Assembly: GCA_963556495.2 (NCBI GenBank)
Contig: OY747713.1
Coordinates: 44,037,461 to 44,101,460 of the forward strand
Direction of reading: 5' to 3'
Origin: Valencia hispanica
Lineage: Eukaryota; Chordata; Actinopteri; Cyprinodontiformes; Valenciidae
DNA: 64,000 nt
Shown here: one piece after another, positions 41,973 to 55,865 of the stretch
Layout: the number at the start of each line of letters is the position of its first letter
Position numbering within the stretch: the first letter of the stretch is position 1
Program-made: the position numbers and the translations under genes
The notes under the pieces: generated by a model
Told to the model about the DNA's origin: nothing
What the model saw: the letters and a program-made list of their open reading frames with translations, nothing else
The model's database searches: none

Positions 41973-42055
41973 GTCAGGATGGCCGAGCGGTCGAAGGCGC
42001 TGCGTTCAGGTCGCAGTCTCCCCTGGAGGCGTGGGTTCGAATCCCACTTCTGACA
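41973..42055 (+). tRNA. tRNA-Leu(CAG), array 2 copy 2
   Basis: Consensus sequence with an intact cloverleaf, taken as the reference for the other copies. TTTT terminator in GCCTTTTCC downstream. Confidence 0.95.
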
Positions 42056-42960
42056 ACAACCCCTTGCCTTTTCCGAGCAGACTATACTAAAAGAGTTGAT
42101 GTTTAAGGAGGAAGATCTTTTGACTCCTGACTACAGTGATTCCGGTGTTTCAATTTGAACAGGTAACAAGTTAATTTTGCCAGTAGTCACTGTGAAAGTA
42201 GAACTTTGCTGAATTCTAAATCAAACTCCAAGTGCTCTAAGCCATTGGTGGATTTTCAATCCAAAGGTACCTGCAAAGCTACAGCATGAGGTCAGAATGG
42301 CAGAGCGGTCAAAGGCGCTGCATTCAGGTCGCCATCTCCCCTTGAGGCGTGGTTTCAACCCACTTCTGACATCCTTGTATGATTTCAATGAGGTGATACA
42401 CAAACACACTGTGCTTTATGGGATCATATTTTGGCAAGAAGATGTTTGCAAAGTTTCCGCTTGCTTGGTTAAAGGCAGAATAAGAGTCTCTGGTCAGATA
42501 GGCCAACATCCGTCAGAGATGTCAGAGACCTCGCTAGGTGTAATGGCAGTGGTATACTCTAGAATTTGCTAAAGTAAGCACTATAGTACCTGAACACACC
42601 ATAAACACGATGTGTTTTGTGAAAAGGCATTACATGCTTCTCTTTATCTTGGATGCATGTCCCTTTTCAAAGTCCTCAAATGTTTACCATTGAACTTTGT
42701 AGATGTATGCCGATATTATATGTTTTATACAAAGCTTGTATCACTGCTATACGTAAATAGGGACCACAGAAATGCACAGAATACCTATTGGTGGTATAAA
42801 ACAAATACATACTGTAGGTATAAACTGGAGCAAAATGTGGTCCATTTTCCAGGTTGTTACAAGCTAAACTGTCGACAAAGTCCATGTCAAATTCACATGT
42901 GCTCTTCACGCTTCCGTAGGTACAGTTTGCAGAAGTGCCTGCATCACATATCCATGAGAC

Positions 42961-43043
42961 GTCAGGATGGCCGAGCGGTCGAAGGCGCTGCGTTCAGGTC
43001 GCAGTCTCTCCTGGAGGCGTGGGTTCGAATCCCACTTCTGACA
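42961..43043 (+). tRNA. tRNA-Leu(CAG), array 2 copy 3
   Basis: Consensus except C to T in the variable arm (TCTCTCCTGG). Confidence 0.93.
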
Positions 43044-43946
43044 ACAACCCCTTGCCTTTTCCAAGCAGACTGTACTAAAAGAGTTGATGTTTAAGGAGGA
43101 AGATCTTTTGACTCCTGACTACAGTGATTCCGGTGTTTCAATTTGAACAGGTAACAAGTTAATTTTGCCAGTAGTCACTGTGAAAGTAGAACTTTGCTGA
43201 ATTCTAAATCAAACTCCAAGTGCTCTAAGCCATTGGTGGATTTTCAATCCAAAGGTACCTGCAAAGCTACAGTATGAGGTCAGGATGGCCGAGCGGTCAA
43301 AGGCGCTGCGTTCAGGTCGCCGTCTCCCCTTGAGGCGTGGTTTCAACCCACTTCTGACATCCTTGTATGATTTCAATGAGGTGACACACAAACACACTGT
43401 GCTTTATGGGATCATATTTTGGCAAGAAGATGTTTGCAAAGTTTCCGCTTGCTTGGTTAAAGGCAGAACAAGAGTCTGGTCAGATAAGCCAACATCCGTC
43501 AGAGATGTCAGAGACCTCGCTAGGTGTAATGGCAGTGGTTTACTCTAGAATTTGCTTAAGTAAGCACTATAGTGCTTGAACATACCATAAACAGGATGTG
43601 TTTTGTGAAAAGGCATTACATGCTTCTCTTTATCTTGGATGCATGTCCCTTTTCAAAGTCCTCAAATATTTACCATTGAACTTTGTAGATGTATGCCGAT
43701 ATTATATGTTTTATACAAAGCTTGTATCACTGCTATACGTAAATAGGGACCACAGAAATCCACAGAATACCTATTGGCGGTATAAAACAAATACATACTG
43801 TAGGTATAAACTGGAGCAAAATGTGGTCCATTTTCCAGGTTGTTACAAGCTAAACTGTCGACAAAGTCCATGTCAAATTCACATGTGCTCTTCACGCTTC
43901 CGTAGGTACAGTTTGCAGAAGTGCCTGCATCACATATCCATGAGAC

Positions 43947-44029
43947 GTCAGGATGGCCGAGCGGTCGCAGGCGCTGCGTTCAGGTCGCAGTCTCCCCTGG
44001 AGGCGTGGGTTCAAATCCCACTTCTGACA
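43947..44029 (+). tRNA. tRNA-Leu(CAG), array 2 copy 4
   Basis: D loop A to C (GTCGCAGG) and T loop TTCAAAT. Confidence 0.9.
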
Positions 44030-44933
44030 ACAACCCCTTGCCTTTTCCAAGCAGACTGTACTAAAAGAGTTGATTTTTAAGGAGGAAGATCTTTTGACTC
44101 CTGACTACAGTGATTCCAGTGTTTAAATTTGAACAGGTAACAAGTTAATTTTGCCGGTAGTCACTGTGAAAGTAGAACTTTGCTGAACTCTAAATCAAAC
44201 TCCAAGTGCTCTAAGCCATTGGTGGATTTTCAATCCAAAGGTACCTGCAAAGCTACAGTATGAGGTCAGAATGGCAGAGCGGTCAAAGGCGCTGCATTCA
44301 GGTCGCCATCTCCCCTTGAGGCGTGGTTTCAACCCCCTTCTGACATCCTTGTATGATTTCAATGAGGTGATACACAAACACACTGTGCTTTATGGGATCA
44401 TATTTTGGCAAGAAGATGTTTGCAAAGTTTCCGCTTGTTAGTTAAAGGCAGAATAAGAGTCTCTGGTCAGATAGGCCAACATCCGTCAGAGATGTCAGAG
44501 ACCTCACTAGGTGTAATGGCAGTGGTATACTCTAGAATTTGCTTAAGTAAGCACTATAGTACCTGAACACACCATAAACAGGATGTGTTTTGTGAAAAGG
44601 CATTACATGCTTCTCTTTATCTTGGATGCATGTCCCTTTTCAAAGTCCTCAAATGTTTACCATTGAACTTTGTATATGTATGCCGATATTATATGTTTTA
44701 TACAAAGCTTGTATCACTGCTATACGTAAATAGGGACCACAGAAATCCACAGAATACCTATTGGCGGTATAAAACAAATACATACTGTAGGTATAAACTG
44801 GAGCAAAATGTGGTCCATTTTCCAGGTTGTTACAAGCTAAACTGTCGACAAAGTCCATGTCAAATTCACATGTGCTCTTCACGCTTCCGTAGGTACAGTT
44901 TGCAGAAGTGCCTGCATCACATATCCATGAGAC

Positions 44934-45016
44934 GTCAGGATGGCCGAGCGGTCGAAGGCGCTGCGTTCAGGTCGCAGTCTCCTCTGGAGGCGTGGGTTCA
45001 AATCCCACTTCTGACA
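44934..45016 (+). tRNA. tRNA-Leu(CAG), array 2 copy 5
   Basis: Variable-arm C to T (TCCTCTGG) and T loop TTCAAAT. Confidence 0.9.
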
Positions 45017-45920
45017 ACAACCCCTTGCCTTTTCCAAGCAGACTGTACTAAAAGAGTTGATTTTTAAGGAGGAAGATCTTTTGACTCCTGACTACAGTGA
45101 TTCAGGTGTTTCAATTTGAACAGGTAACAAGTTAACTTTGCCAGTAGTCACTGTGAAAGTAGAACTTTGCTGAATTCTAAATCAAACTATAATTGCTCTA
45201 AGCCATTGGTGGATATTCAATTCAAAGGTACCTGCAAAGCTACAGTATGAGGTGAGGATTGCCGAGCGGTCAAAGGCGCTGCGTTCAGGTCGCCGTCTCC
45301 CCTTGAGGCGTGGTTTCAACCCACTTCTGACATCCTTGTATGATTTCAATGAGGTGATACACAAACACACTGTGCTTTATGGGATCATATTTTGGCAAGA
45401 AGATGTTTGCAAAGTTTCCGCTTGCTTGGTTAAAGGCAGAACAAGAGTCTCTGGTCAGATAAGCCAACATCCGTCAGAGATGTCAGAGACCTCGCTAGGT
45501 GTAATGGCAGTGGTTTACTCTAGAATTTGCTTAAGTAAGCACTATAGTGCATGAACACACCATAAACAGGATGTGTTTTGTGAAAAGGCATTACATGCAT
45601 CTCTTTATCTTGGATGCATGTCCCTTTTCAAGTCCTCAAATGTTTACCATTGAACTTTGTAGATGTATGCCGATATTATATGTTTTATACAAAGCTTGTA
45701 TCACTGCTATACGTAAATAGGGACCACAGAAATGCACAGAATACCTATTGGTGGTATAAAACAAATACATACTGTAGGTATAAACTGAAGCAAAATGTGG
45801 TCCATTTTCCAGGTTGTTACAAGCTAAACTGTCGACAAAGTCCATGTCAAATTCACATGTGCTCTTCACGCTTCCGTAGGTACAGTTTACAGAAGTGCCT
45901 GCATCACATATCCATGAGAC

Positions 45921-46003
45921 GTCAGGATGGCCGAGCGGTCGAAGGCGCTGCGTTCAGGTCGCAGTCTCTCCTGGAGGCGTGGGTTCGAATCCCACTTCTG
46001 ACA
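45921..46003 (+). tRNA. tRNA-Leu(CAG), array 2 copy 6
   Basis: Same variable-arm change as copy 3. TTTT terminator in CCCCTTTCCTTTTCC. Confidence 0.93.
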
Positions 46004-46908
46004 ACAACCCCTTTCCTTTTCCAAGCAGACTGTACTAAAAGAGTTGATGTTTAAGGAGGAAGATCTTTTGACTCCTGACTACAGTGATTCCGGTGTTTCA
46101 ATTTGAACAGGTAACAAGTTAATTTTGCCAGTAGTCACTGTGAAAGTAGAACTTTGCTGAATTCTAAATCAAACTCCAAGTGCTCTAAGCCATTGGTGGA
46201 TTTTCAATCCAAAGGTACCTGCAAAGCTACAGTATGAGGTCAGGATGGCCGAGCGGTCAAAGGCGCTGCGTTCAGGTCGCCGTCTCCCCTTGAGGCGTGG
46301 TTTCAACCCACTTCTGACATCCTTGTATGATTTCAATGAGGTGATACACAAACACACTGTGCTTTATGGGATCATATTTTGGCAAGAAGATGTTTGCAAA
46401 GTTTCCGCTTGCTTGGTTAAAGGCAGAACAAGAGTCTCTGGTCAGATAAGCCAACATCCGTCAGAGATGTCAGAGACCTCGCTAGGTGTAATGGCAGTGG
46501 TTTACTCTAGAATTTGCTTAAGTAAGCACTATAGTGCTTGAACACACCATAAACAGGATGTGTTTTGTGAAAAGGCATTACATGCTTCTCTTTATCTTGG
46601 ATGCATGTCCCTTTTCAAAGTCCTCAAATGTTTACCATTGAACTTTGTAGATGTATGCCGATATTATATGTTTTATACAAAGCTTGTATCACTGCTATAC
46701 GTAAATAGGGACCACAGAAATCCACAGAATACCTATTGGCGGTATAAAACAAATACATACTGTAGGTATAAACTGGAGCAAAATGTGGTCCATTTTCCAG
46801 GTTGTTACAAGCTAAACTGTCGACAAAGTCCATGTCAAATTCACATGTGCTCTTCAAGCTTCCGTAGGTACAGTTTGCAGAAGTGCCTGCATCACATATC
46901 CATTAGAC

Positions 46909-46991
46909 GTCAGGATGGCCGAGCGGTCGAAGGCGCTGCGTTCAGGTCGCAGTCTCCCCTGGAGGTGTGGGTTCAAATCCCACTTCTGACA
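46909..46991 (+). tRNA. tRNA-Leu(CAG), array 2 copy 7
   Basis: Last variable-arm base C to T (GGAGGTGTGGG) and T loop TTCAAAT. Confidence 0.9.
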
Positions 46992-47896
46992 ACAACCCCT
47001 TGCCTTTTCCAAGCAGACTGTACTAAAAGAGTTGATTTTTAAGGAGGAAGATCTTTTGACTCCTGACTACAGTGATTCCGGTGTTTCAATTTGAACAGGT
47101 AACAAGTTAATTTTGCCAGTAGTCACTGTGAAAGTAGAACTTTGCTGAACTCTAAATCAAACTCCAAGTGCTCTAAGCCATTGGTGGATTTTCAATCCAA
47201 AGGTACCTGCAAAGCTACAGTATGTGGTCAGAATGGCAGAGCGGTCAAAGGCGCTGCATTCAGGTCGCCGACTCCCCTTGAGGCGTGGTTTCAACCCCCT
47301 TCTGACATCCTTGTATGATTTCAATGAGGTGATACACAAACACACTGTGCTTTATGGGATCATATTTTGGCAAGAAGATGTTTGCAAAGTTTCCGCTTGT
47401 TTGGTTAAAGGCAGAATAAGAGTCTCTGGTCAGATAGGCCAACATCCGTCAGAGATGTCAGAGACCTCGCTAGGTGTAATGGCAGTGGTATACTCTAGAA
47501 TTTGCTTAAGTAAGCACTATAGTACCTGAACACACCATAAACAGGATGTGTTTTGTGAAAAGGCATTACATGCTTCTCTTTATCTTGGATGCATGTCCCT
47601 TTTCAAAGTCCTCAAATGTTTACCATTGAACTTTGTAGATGTATGCCGATATTATATGTTTTATACAAAGCTTGTATCACTGCTATACGTAAATAGGGAC
47701 CACAGAAATCCACAGAATACCTATTGGCGGTATAAAACAAATACATACTGTAGGTATAAACGGGAGCAAAATGTGGTCCATTTTCCAGGTTGTTACAAGC
47801 TAAACTGTCGACAAAGTCCATGTCAAATTCACATGTGCTCTTCACGCTTCCGTAGGTACAGTTTGCAGAAGTGCCTGCATCACATATCCATGAGAC

Positions 47897-47979
47897 GTCA
47901 GGATGGCCGAGCGGTCGAAGGCGCTGCGTTCAGGTCGCAGTCTCCCCTGGAGGCGTGGGTTCGAATCCCACTTCTGACA
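47897..47979 (+). tRNA. tRNA-Leu(CAG), array 2 copy 8 (type A unit)
   Basis: Consensus, intact. Confidence 0.95.
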
Positions 47980-48884
47980 ACAACCCCTTGCCTTTTCCAA
48001 GCAGACTGTACTAAAAGAGTTGATGTTTCAGGAGGAAGATCTTTTGACTCCTGACTACAGTGATTCCGGTGTTTAAATTTGAACAGGTAACAAGTTAATT
48101 TTGCCGGCAGTCACTGTGAAAGTAGAACTTTGCTGAACTCTAAATCAAACTCCAAGTGCTCTAAGCCATTGGTGGATTTTCAATCCAAATGTACCTGCAA
48201 AGCTACAGTATGAGGTCAGAATGGCAGAGCGGTCAAAGGCGCTGCATTCAGGTCGCCATCTCCCCTTGAGGCGTGGTTTCAACCCACTTCTGACATCCTT
48301 GTATGATTTCAATGAGGTGATACACAAACACACTGTGCTTTATGGGATCATATTTTGGCAAGAAGATGTTTGCAAAGTTTCCGCTTGCTTGGTTAAAGGC
48401 AGAATACGAGTCTCTGGTCAGATAGGCCAACATCCGTCAGAGATGTCAGAGACCTCGCTAGGTGTAATGGCAGTGGTATACTCTAGAATTTGCTTAAGTA
48501 AGCACTATAGTACCTGAACACATCATAAACACGATGTGTTTTGTGAAAAGGCATTACATGCTTCTCTTTATCTTGGATGCATGTCCCTTTTCAAAGTCCT
48601 CAAATGTTTACCATTGAACTTTGTAGATGTATGCCGATATTATATGTTTTATACAAAGCTTGTATCACTGCTATACGTAAATAGGGACCACAGAAATGCA
48701 CAGAATACCTATTGGTGGTATAAAACAAATACATACTGTAGGTATAAACTGGAGCAAAATGTGGTCCATTTTCCAGGTTGTTACAAGCTAAACTGTCGAC
48801 AAAGTCCATGTCAAATTCACATGTGCTCTTCAAGCTTCCGTAGGTACAGTTTGCAGAAGTGCCTGCATCACATATCCATGAGAC

Positions 48885-48967
48885 GTCAGGATGGCCGAGC
48901 GGTCGAAGGCGCTGCGTTCAGGTCGCAGTCTCCCCTGGAGGCGTGGGTTCGAATCCCACTTCTGACA
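48885..48967 (+). tRNA. tRNA-Leu(CAG), array 2 copy 9 (type B unit)
   Basis: Consensus, intact. Confidence 0.95.
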
Positions 48968-49872
48968 ACAACCCCTTGCCTTTTCCAAGCAGACTGTACT
49001 AAAAGAGTTGATGTTTAAGGAGGAAGATCTTTTGACTCCTGACTACAGTGATTCCGGTGTTTCAATTTGAACAGGTAACAAGTTAATTTTGCCAGTAGTC
49101 ACTGTGAAAGTAGAACTTTGCTGAATTCTAAATCAAACTCCAAGTGCTCTAAGCCATTGGTGGATTTTCAATCCAAAGGTACCTGCAAAGCTACAGTATG
49201 AGGTCAGGATGGCAGAGCGGTCAAAGGCGCTGCGTTCAGGTCGCCGTCTCCCCTTGAGGCGTGGTTTCAACCCACTTCTGACATCCTTGTATGATTTCAA
49301 TGAGGTGATACACAAACACACTGTGCTTTATGAGATCATATTTTGGCAAGAAGATGTTTGCAAAGTTTCTGCTTGCTTGGTTAAAGGCAGAACAAGAGTC
49401 TCTGGTCAGATAAGCCAACATCTGTCAGAGATGTCAGAGACCTCGCTAGGTGTAATGGCAGTGGTTTACTCTAGAATTTGCTTAATTAAGCACTATAGTG
49501 CTTGAACACACCATAAACAGGATGTGTTTTGTGAAAAGGCATTACATGCTTCTCTTTATCTTGGATGCATGTCCCTTTTCAAAGTCCTCAAATGTTTACC
49601 ATTGAACTTTGTAGATGTATGCCGATATTATATGTTTTATACAAAGCTTGTATCACTGCTATACGTAAATAGGGACCACAGAAATGCACAGAATACCTAT
49701 TGGCGGTATAAAACAAATACATACTGTAGGTATAAACTGGAGCAAAATGTGGTCCATTTTCCAGGTTGTTACAAGCTAAACTGTCGACAAAGTCCATGTC
49801 AAATTCACATGTGCTCTTCAAGCTTCCGTAGGTACAGTTTGCAGAAGTGCCTGCATCACATATCCATGAGAC

Positions 49873-49955
49873 GTCAGGATGGCCGAGCGGTCGAAGGCGC
49901 TGCGTTCAGGTCGCAGTCTCCCCTGGAGGTGTGAGTTCGAATCCCACTTCTGACA
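49873..49955 (+). tRNA. tRNA-Leu(CAG), array 2 copy 10 (type C unit), T-stem mismatch
   Basis: GTGAG/CCCAC in the T stem gives one A-C mismatch and changes the B box to AGTTCGAATCC. Probably weakened. Confidence 0.75.
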
Positions 49956-50851
49956 ACAACCCCTTGCCTTTTCCAAGCAGACTGTACTAAAAGAGTTGAT
50001 GTTTAAGGAGGAAGATCTTTTGACTCCTGACTACAGTGATTCCGGTGTTTCAATTTGAACAGGTAACAAGTTAATTTTGCCAGTAGTCACTGTGAAAGTA
50101 GAACTTTGCTGAATTCTAAATCAAACTCCAAGTGCTCTAAGCCATTGGTGGATTTTCAATCCAAAGGTACCTGCAAAGCTACAGTATGAGGTCAGGATGG
50201 CAGAGCGGTCAAAGGCGCTGCGTTCAGGTCGCCGTCTCCCCTTGAGGCGTGGTTTCCACCCACTTCTGACATCCTTGTATGATTTCAATGAGGTGATACA
50301 CAAACACACTGTGCTTTATGAGATCATATTTTGGCAAGAAGATGTTTCCGCTTGCTTGGTTAAAGGCAGAACAAGAGTCTCTGGTCAGATAAGCCAACAT
50401 CTGTCAGAGATGTCAGAGACCTCGCTAGGTGTAATGGCAGTGGTTTACTCTAGAATTTGCTTAAGTAAGCACTATAGTGCTTGAACACACCATAAACAGG
50501 ATGTGTTTTGTGAAAAGGCATTACATGCTTCTCTTTATCTTGGATGCATGTCCCTTTTCAAAGTCCTCAAATGTTTACCATTGAACTTTGTAGATGTATG
50601 CCGATATTATATGTTTTATACAAAGCTTGTATCACTGCTATACGTAAATAGGGACCACAGAAATGCACAGAATACCTATTGGCGGTATAAAACAAATACA
50701 TACTGTAGGTATAAACTGGAGCAAAATGTGGTCCATTTTCCAGGTTGTTACAAGCTAAACTGTCGACAAAGTCCATGTCAAATTCACATGTGCTCTTCAA
50801 GCTTCCGTAGGTACAGTTTGCAGAAGTGCCTGCATCACATATCCATGAGAC

Positions 50852-50934
50852 GTCAGGATGGCCGAGCGGTCGAAGGCGCTGCGTTCAGGTCGCAGTCTCC
50901 CCTGGAGGTGTGGGTTCAAATCCCACTTCTGACA
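50852..50934 (+). tRNA. tRNA-Leu(CAG), array 2 copy 11 (type D unit)
   Basis: GGAGGTGTGGG and T loop TTCAAAT, as copy 7. Confidence 0.9.
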
Positions 50935-51839
50935 ACAACCCCTTGCCTTTTCCAAGCAGACTGTACTAAAAGAGTTGATTTTTAAGGAGGAAGATCTTTT
51001 GACTCCTGACTACAGTGATTCCGGTGTTTCAATTTGAACAGGTAACAAGTTAATTTTGCCAGTAGTCACTGTGAAAGTAGAACTTTGCTGAACTCTAAAT
51101 CAAACTCCAAGTGCTCTAAGCCATTGGTGGATTTTCAATCCAAAGGTACCTGCAAAGCTACAGTATGTGGTCAGAATGGCAGAGCGGTCAAAGGCGCTGC
51201 ATTCAGGTCGCCGACTCCCCTTGAGGCGTGGTTTCAACCCCCTTCTGACATCCTTGTATGATTTCAATGAGGTGATACACAAACACACTGTGCTTTATGG
51301 GATCATATTTTGGCAAGAAGATGTTTGCAAAGTTTCCGCTTGTTTGGTTAAAGGCAGAATAAGAGTCTCTGGTCAGATAGGCCAACATCCGTCAGAGATG
51401 TCAGAGACCTCGCTAGGTGTAATGGCAGTGGTATACTCTAGAATTTGCTTAAGTAAGCACTATAGTACCTGAACACACCATAAACAGGATGTGTTTTGTG
51501 AAAAGGCATTACATGCTTCTCTTTATCTTGGATGCATGTCCCTTTTCAAAGTCCTCAAATGTTTACCATTGAACTTTGTAGATGTATGCCGATATTATAT
51601 GTTTTATACAAAGCTTGTATCACTGCTATACGTAAATAGGGACCACAGAAATCCACAGAATACCTATTGGCGGTATAAAACAAATACATACTGTAGGTAT
51701 AAACGGGAGCAAAATGTGGTCCATTTTCCAGGTTGTTACAAGCTAAACTGTCGACAAAGTCCATGTCAAATTCACATGTGCTCTTCACGCTTCCGTAGGT
51801 ACAGTTTGCAGAAGTGCCTGCATCACATATCCATGAGAC

Positions 51840-51922
51840 GTCAGGATGGCCGAGCGGTCGAAGGCGCTGCGTTCAGGTCGCAGTCTCCCCTGGAGGCGTG
51901 GGTTCGAATCCCACTTCTGACA
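51840..51922 (+). tRNA. tRNA-Leu(CAG), array 2 copy 12 (type A unit)
   Basis: Consensus, intact; 3943 bp after copy 8. Confidence 0.95.
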
Positions 51923-52827
51923 ACAACCCCTTGCCTTTTCCAAGCAGACTGTACTAAAAGAGTTGATGTTTCAGGAGGAAGATCTTTTGACTCCTGACTA
52001 CAGTGATTCCGGTGTTTAAATTTGAACAGGTAACAAGTTAATTTTGCCGGCAGTCACTGTGAAAGTAGAACTTTGCTGAACTCTAAATCAAACTCCAAGT
52101 GCTCTAAGCCATTGGTGGATTTTCAATCCAAATGTACCTGCAAAGCTACAGTATGAGGTCAGAATGGCAGAGCGGTCAAAGGCGCTGCATTCAGGTCGCC
52201 ATCTCCCCTTGAGGCGTGGTTTCAACCCACTTCTGACATCCTTGTATGATTTCAATGAGGTGATACACAAACACACTGTGCTTTATGGGATCATATTTTG
52301 GCAAGAAGATGTTTGCAAAGTTTCCGCTTGCTTGGTTAAAGGCAGAATAAGAGTCTCTGGTCAGATAGGCCAACATCCGTCAGAGATGTCAGAGACCTCG
52401 CTAGGTGTAATGGCAGTGGTATACTCTAGAATTTGCTTAAGTAAGCACTATAGTACCTGAACACATCATAAACACGATGTGTTTTGTGAAAAGGCATTAC
52501 ATGCTTCTCTTTATCTTGGATGCATGTCCCTTTTCAAAGTCCTCAAATGTTTACCATTGAACTTTGTAGATGTATGCCGATATTATATGTTTTATACAAA
52601 GCTTGTATCACTGCTATACGTAAATAGGGACCACAGAAATGCACAGAATACCTATTGGTGGTATAAAACAAATACATACTGTAGGTATAAACTGGAGCAA
52701 AATGTGGTCCATTTTCCAGGTTGTTACAAGCTAAACTGTCGACAAAGTCCATGTCAAATTCACATGTGCTCTTCAAGCTTCCGTAGGTACAGTTTGCAGA
52801 AGTGCCTGCATCACATATCCATGAGAC

Positions 52828-52910
52828 GTCAGGATGGCCGAGCGGTCGAAGGCGCTGCGTTCAGGTCGCAGTCTCCCCTGGAGGCGTGGGTTCGAATCCC
52901 ACTTCTGACA
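52828..52910 (+). tRNA. tRNA-Leu(CAG), array 2 copy 13 (type B unit)
   Basis: Consensus, intact. Confidence 0.95.
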
Positions 52911-53815
52911 ACAACCCCTTGCCTTTTCCAAGCAGACTGTACTAAAAGAGTTGATGTTTAAGGAGGAAGATCTTTTGACTCCTGACTACAGTGATTCCGG
53001 TGTTTCAATTTGAACAGGTAACAAGTTAATTTTGCCAGTAGTCACTGTGAAAGTAGAACTTTGCTGAATTCTAAATCAAACTCCAAGTGCTCTAAGCCAT
53101 TGGTGGATTTTCAATCCAAAGGTACCTGCAAAGCTACAGTATGAGGTCAGGATGGCAGAGCGGTCAAAGGCGCTGCGTTCAGGTCGCCGTCTCCCCTTGA
53201 GGCGTGGTTTCAACCCACTTCTGACATCCTTGTATGATTTCAATGAGGTGATACACAAACACACTGTGCTTTATGAGATCATATTTTGGCAAGAAGATGT
53301 TTGCAAAGTTTCTGCTTGCTTGGTTAAAGGCAGAACAAGAGTCTCTGGTCAGATAAGCCAACATCTGTCAGAGATGTCAGAGACCTCGCTAGGTGTAATG
53401 GCAGTGGTTTACTCTAGAATTTGCTTAATTAAGCACTATAGTGCTTGAACACACCATAAACAGGATGTGTTTTGTGAAAAGGCATTACATGCTTCTCTTT
53501 ATCTTGGATGCATGTCCCTTTTCAAAGTCCTCAAATGTTTACCATTGAACTTTGTAGATGTATGCCGATATTATATGTTTTATACAAAGCTTGTATCACT
53601 GCTATACGTAAATAGGGACCACAGAAATGCACAGAATACCTATTGGCGGTATAAAACAAATACATACTGTAGGTATAAACTGGAGCAAAATGTGGTCCAT
53701 TTTCCAGGTTGTTACAAGCTAAACTGTCGACAAAGTCCATGTCAAATTCACATGTGCTCTTCAAGCTTCCGTAGGTACAGTTTGCAGAAGTGCCTGCATC
53801 ACATATCCATGAGAC

Positions 53816-53898
53816 GTCAGGATGGCCGAGCGGTCGAAGGCGCTGCGTTCAGGTCGCAGTCTCCCCTGGAGGTGTGGGTTCGAATCCCACTTCTGACA
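53816..53898 (+). tRNA. tRNA-Leu(CAG), array 2 copy 14 (type C unit)
   Basis: GGAGGTGTGGG variant with T loop TTCGAAT; stems intact. Confidence 0.93.
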
Positions 53899-54794
53899 AC
53901 AACCCCTTGCCTTTTCCAAGCAGACTGTACTAAAAGAGTTGATGTTTAAGGAGGAAGATCTTTTGACTCCTGACTACAGTGATTCCGGTGTTTCAATTTG
54001 AACAGGTAACAAGTTAATTTTGCCAGTAGTCACTGTGAAAGTAGAACTTTGCTGAATTCTAAATCAAACTCCAAGTGCTCTAAGCCATTGGTGGATTTTC
54101 AATCCAAAGGTACCTGCAAAGCTACAGTATGAGGTCAGGATGGCAGAGCGGTCAAAGGCGCTGCGTTCAGGTCGCCGTCTCCCCTTGAGGCGTGGTTTCC
54201 ACCCACTTCTGACATCCTTGTATGATTTCAATGAGGTGATACACAAACACACTGTGCTTTATGAGATCATATTTTGGCAAGAAGATGTTTCCGCTTGCTT
54301 GGTTAAAGGCAGAACAAGAGTCTCTGGTCAGATAAGCCAACATCTGTCAGAGATGTCAGAGACCTCGCTAGGTGTAATGGCAGTGGTTTACTCTAGAATT
54401 TGCTTAAGTAAGCACTATAGTGCTTGAACACACCATAAACAGGATGTGTTTTGTGAAAAGGCATTACATGCTTCTCTTTATCTTGGATGCATGTCCCTTT
54501 TCAAAGTCCTCAAATGTTTACCATTGAACTTTGTAGATGTATGCCGATATTATATGTTTTATACAAAGCTTGTATCACTGCTATACGTAAATAGGGACCA
54601 CAGAAATGCACAGAATACCTATTGGCGGTATAAAACAAATACATACTGTAGGTATAAACTGGAGCAAAATGTGGTCCATTTTCCAGGTTGTTACAAGCTA
54701 AACTGTCGACAAAGTCCATGTCAAATTCACATGTGCTCTTCAAGCTTCCGTAGGTACAGTTTGCAGAAGTGCCTGCATCACATATCCATGAGAC

Positions 54795-54877
54795 GTCAGG
54801 ATGGCCGAGCGGTCGAAGGCGCTGCGTTCAGGTCGCAGTCTCCCCTGGAGGTGTGGGTTCAAATCCCACTTCTGACA
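54795..54877 (+). tRNA. tRNA-Leu(CAG), array 2 copy 15 (type D unit)
   Basis: GGAGGTGTGGG and T loop TTCAAAT. Confidence 0.9.
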
Positions 54878-55782
54878 ACAACCCCTTGCCTTTTCCAAGC
54901 AGACTGTACTAAAAGAGTTGATTTTTAAGGAGGAAGATCTTTTGACTCCTGACTACAGTGATTCCGGTGTTTCAATTTGAACAGGTAACAAGTTAATTTT
55001 GCCAGTAGTCACTGTGAAAGTAGAACTTTGCTGAACTCTAAATCAAACTCCAAGTGCTCTAAGCCATTGGTGGATTTTCAATCCAAAGGTACCTGCAAAG
55101 CTACAGTATGTGGTCAGAATGGCAGAGCGGTCAAAGGCGCTGCATTCAGGTCGCCGACTCCCCTTGAGGCGTGGTTTCAACCCCCTTCTGACATCCTTGT
55201 ATGATTTCAATGAGGTGATACACAAACACACTGTGCTTTATGGGATCATATTTTGGCAAGAAGATGTTTGCAAAGTTTCCGCTTGTTTGGTTAAAGGCAG
55301 AATAAGAGTCTCTGGTCAGATAGGCCAACATCCGTCAGAGATGTCAGAGACCTCGCTAGGTGTAATGGCAGTGGTATACTCTAGAATTTGCTTAAGTAAG
55401 CACTATAGTACCTGAACACACCATAAACAGGATGTGTTTTGTGAAAAGGCATTACATGCTTCTCTTTATCTTGGATGCATGTCCCTTTTCAAAGTCCTCA
55501 AATGTTTACCATTGAACTTTGTAGATGTATGCCGATATTATATGTTTTATACAAAGCTTGTATCACTGCTATACGTAAATAGGGACCACAGAAATCCACA
55601 GAATACCTATTGGCGGTATAAAACAAATACATACTGTAGGTATAAACGGGAGCAAAATGTGGTCCATTTTCCAGGTTGTTACAAGCTAAACTGTCGACAA
55701 AGTCCATGTCAAATTCACATGTGCTCTTCACGCTTCCGTAGGTACAGTTTGCAGAAGTGCCTGCATCACATATCCATGAGAC

Positions 55783-55865
55783 GTCAGGATGGCCGAGCGG
55801 TCGAAGGCGCTGCGTTCAGGTCGCAGTCTCCCCTGGAGGCGTGGGTTCGAATCCCACTTCTGACA
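55783..55865 (+). tRNA. tRNA-Leu(CAG), array 2 copy 16 (type A unit)
   Basis: Consensus, intact. Confidence 0.95.
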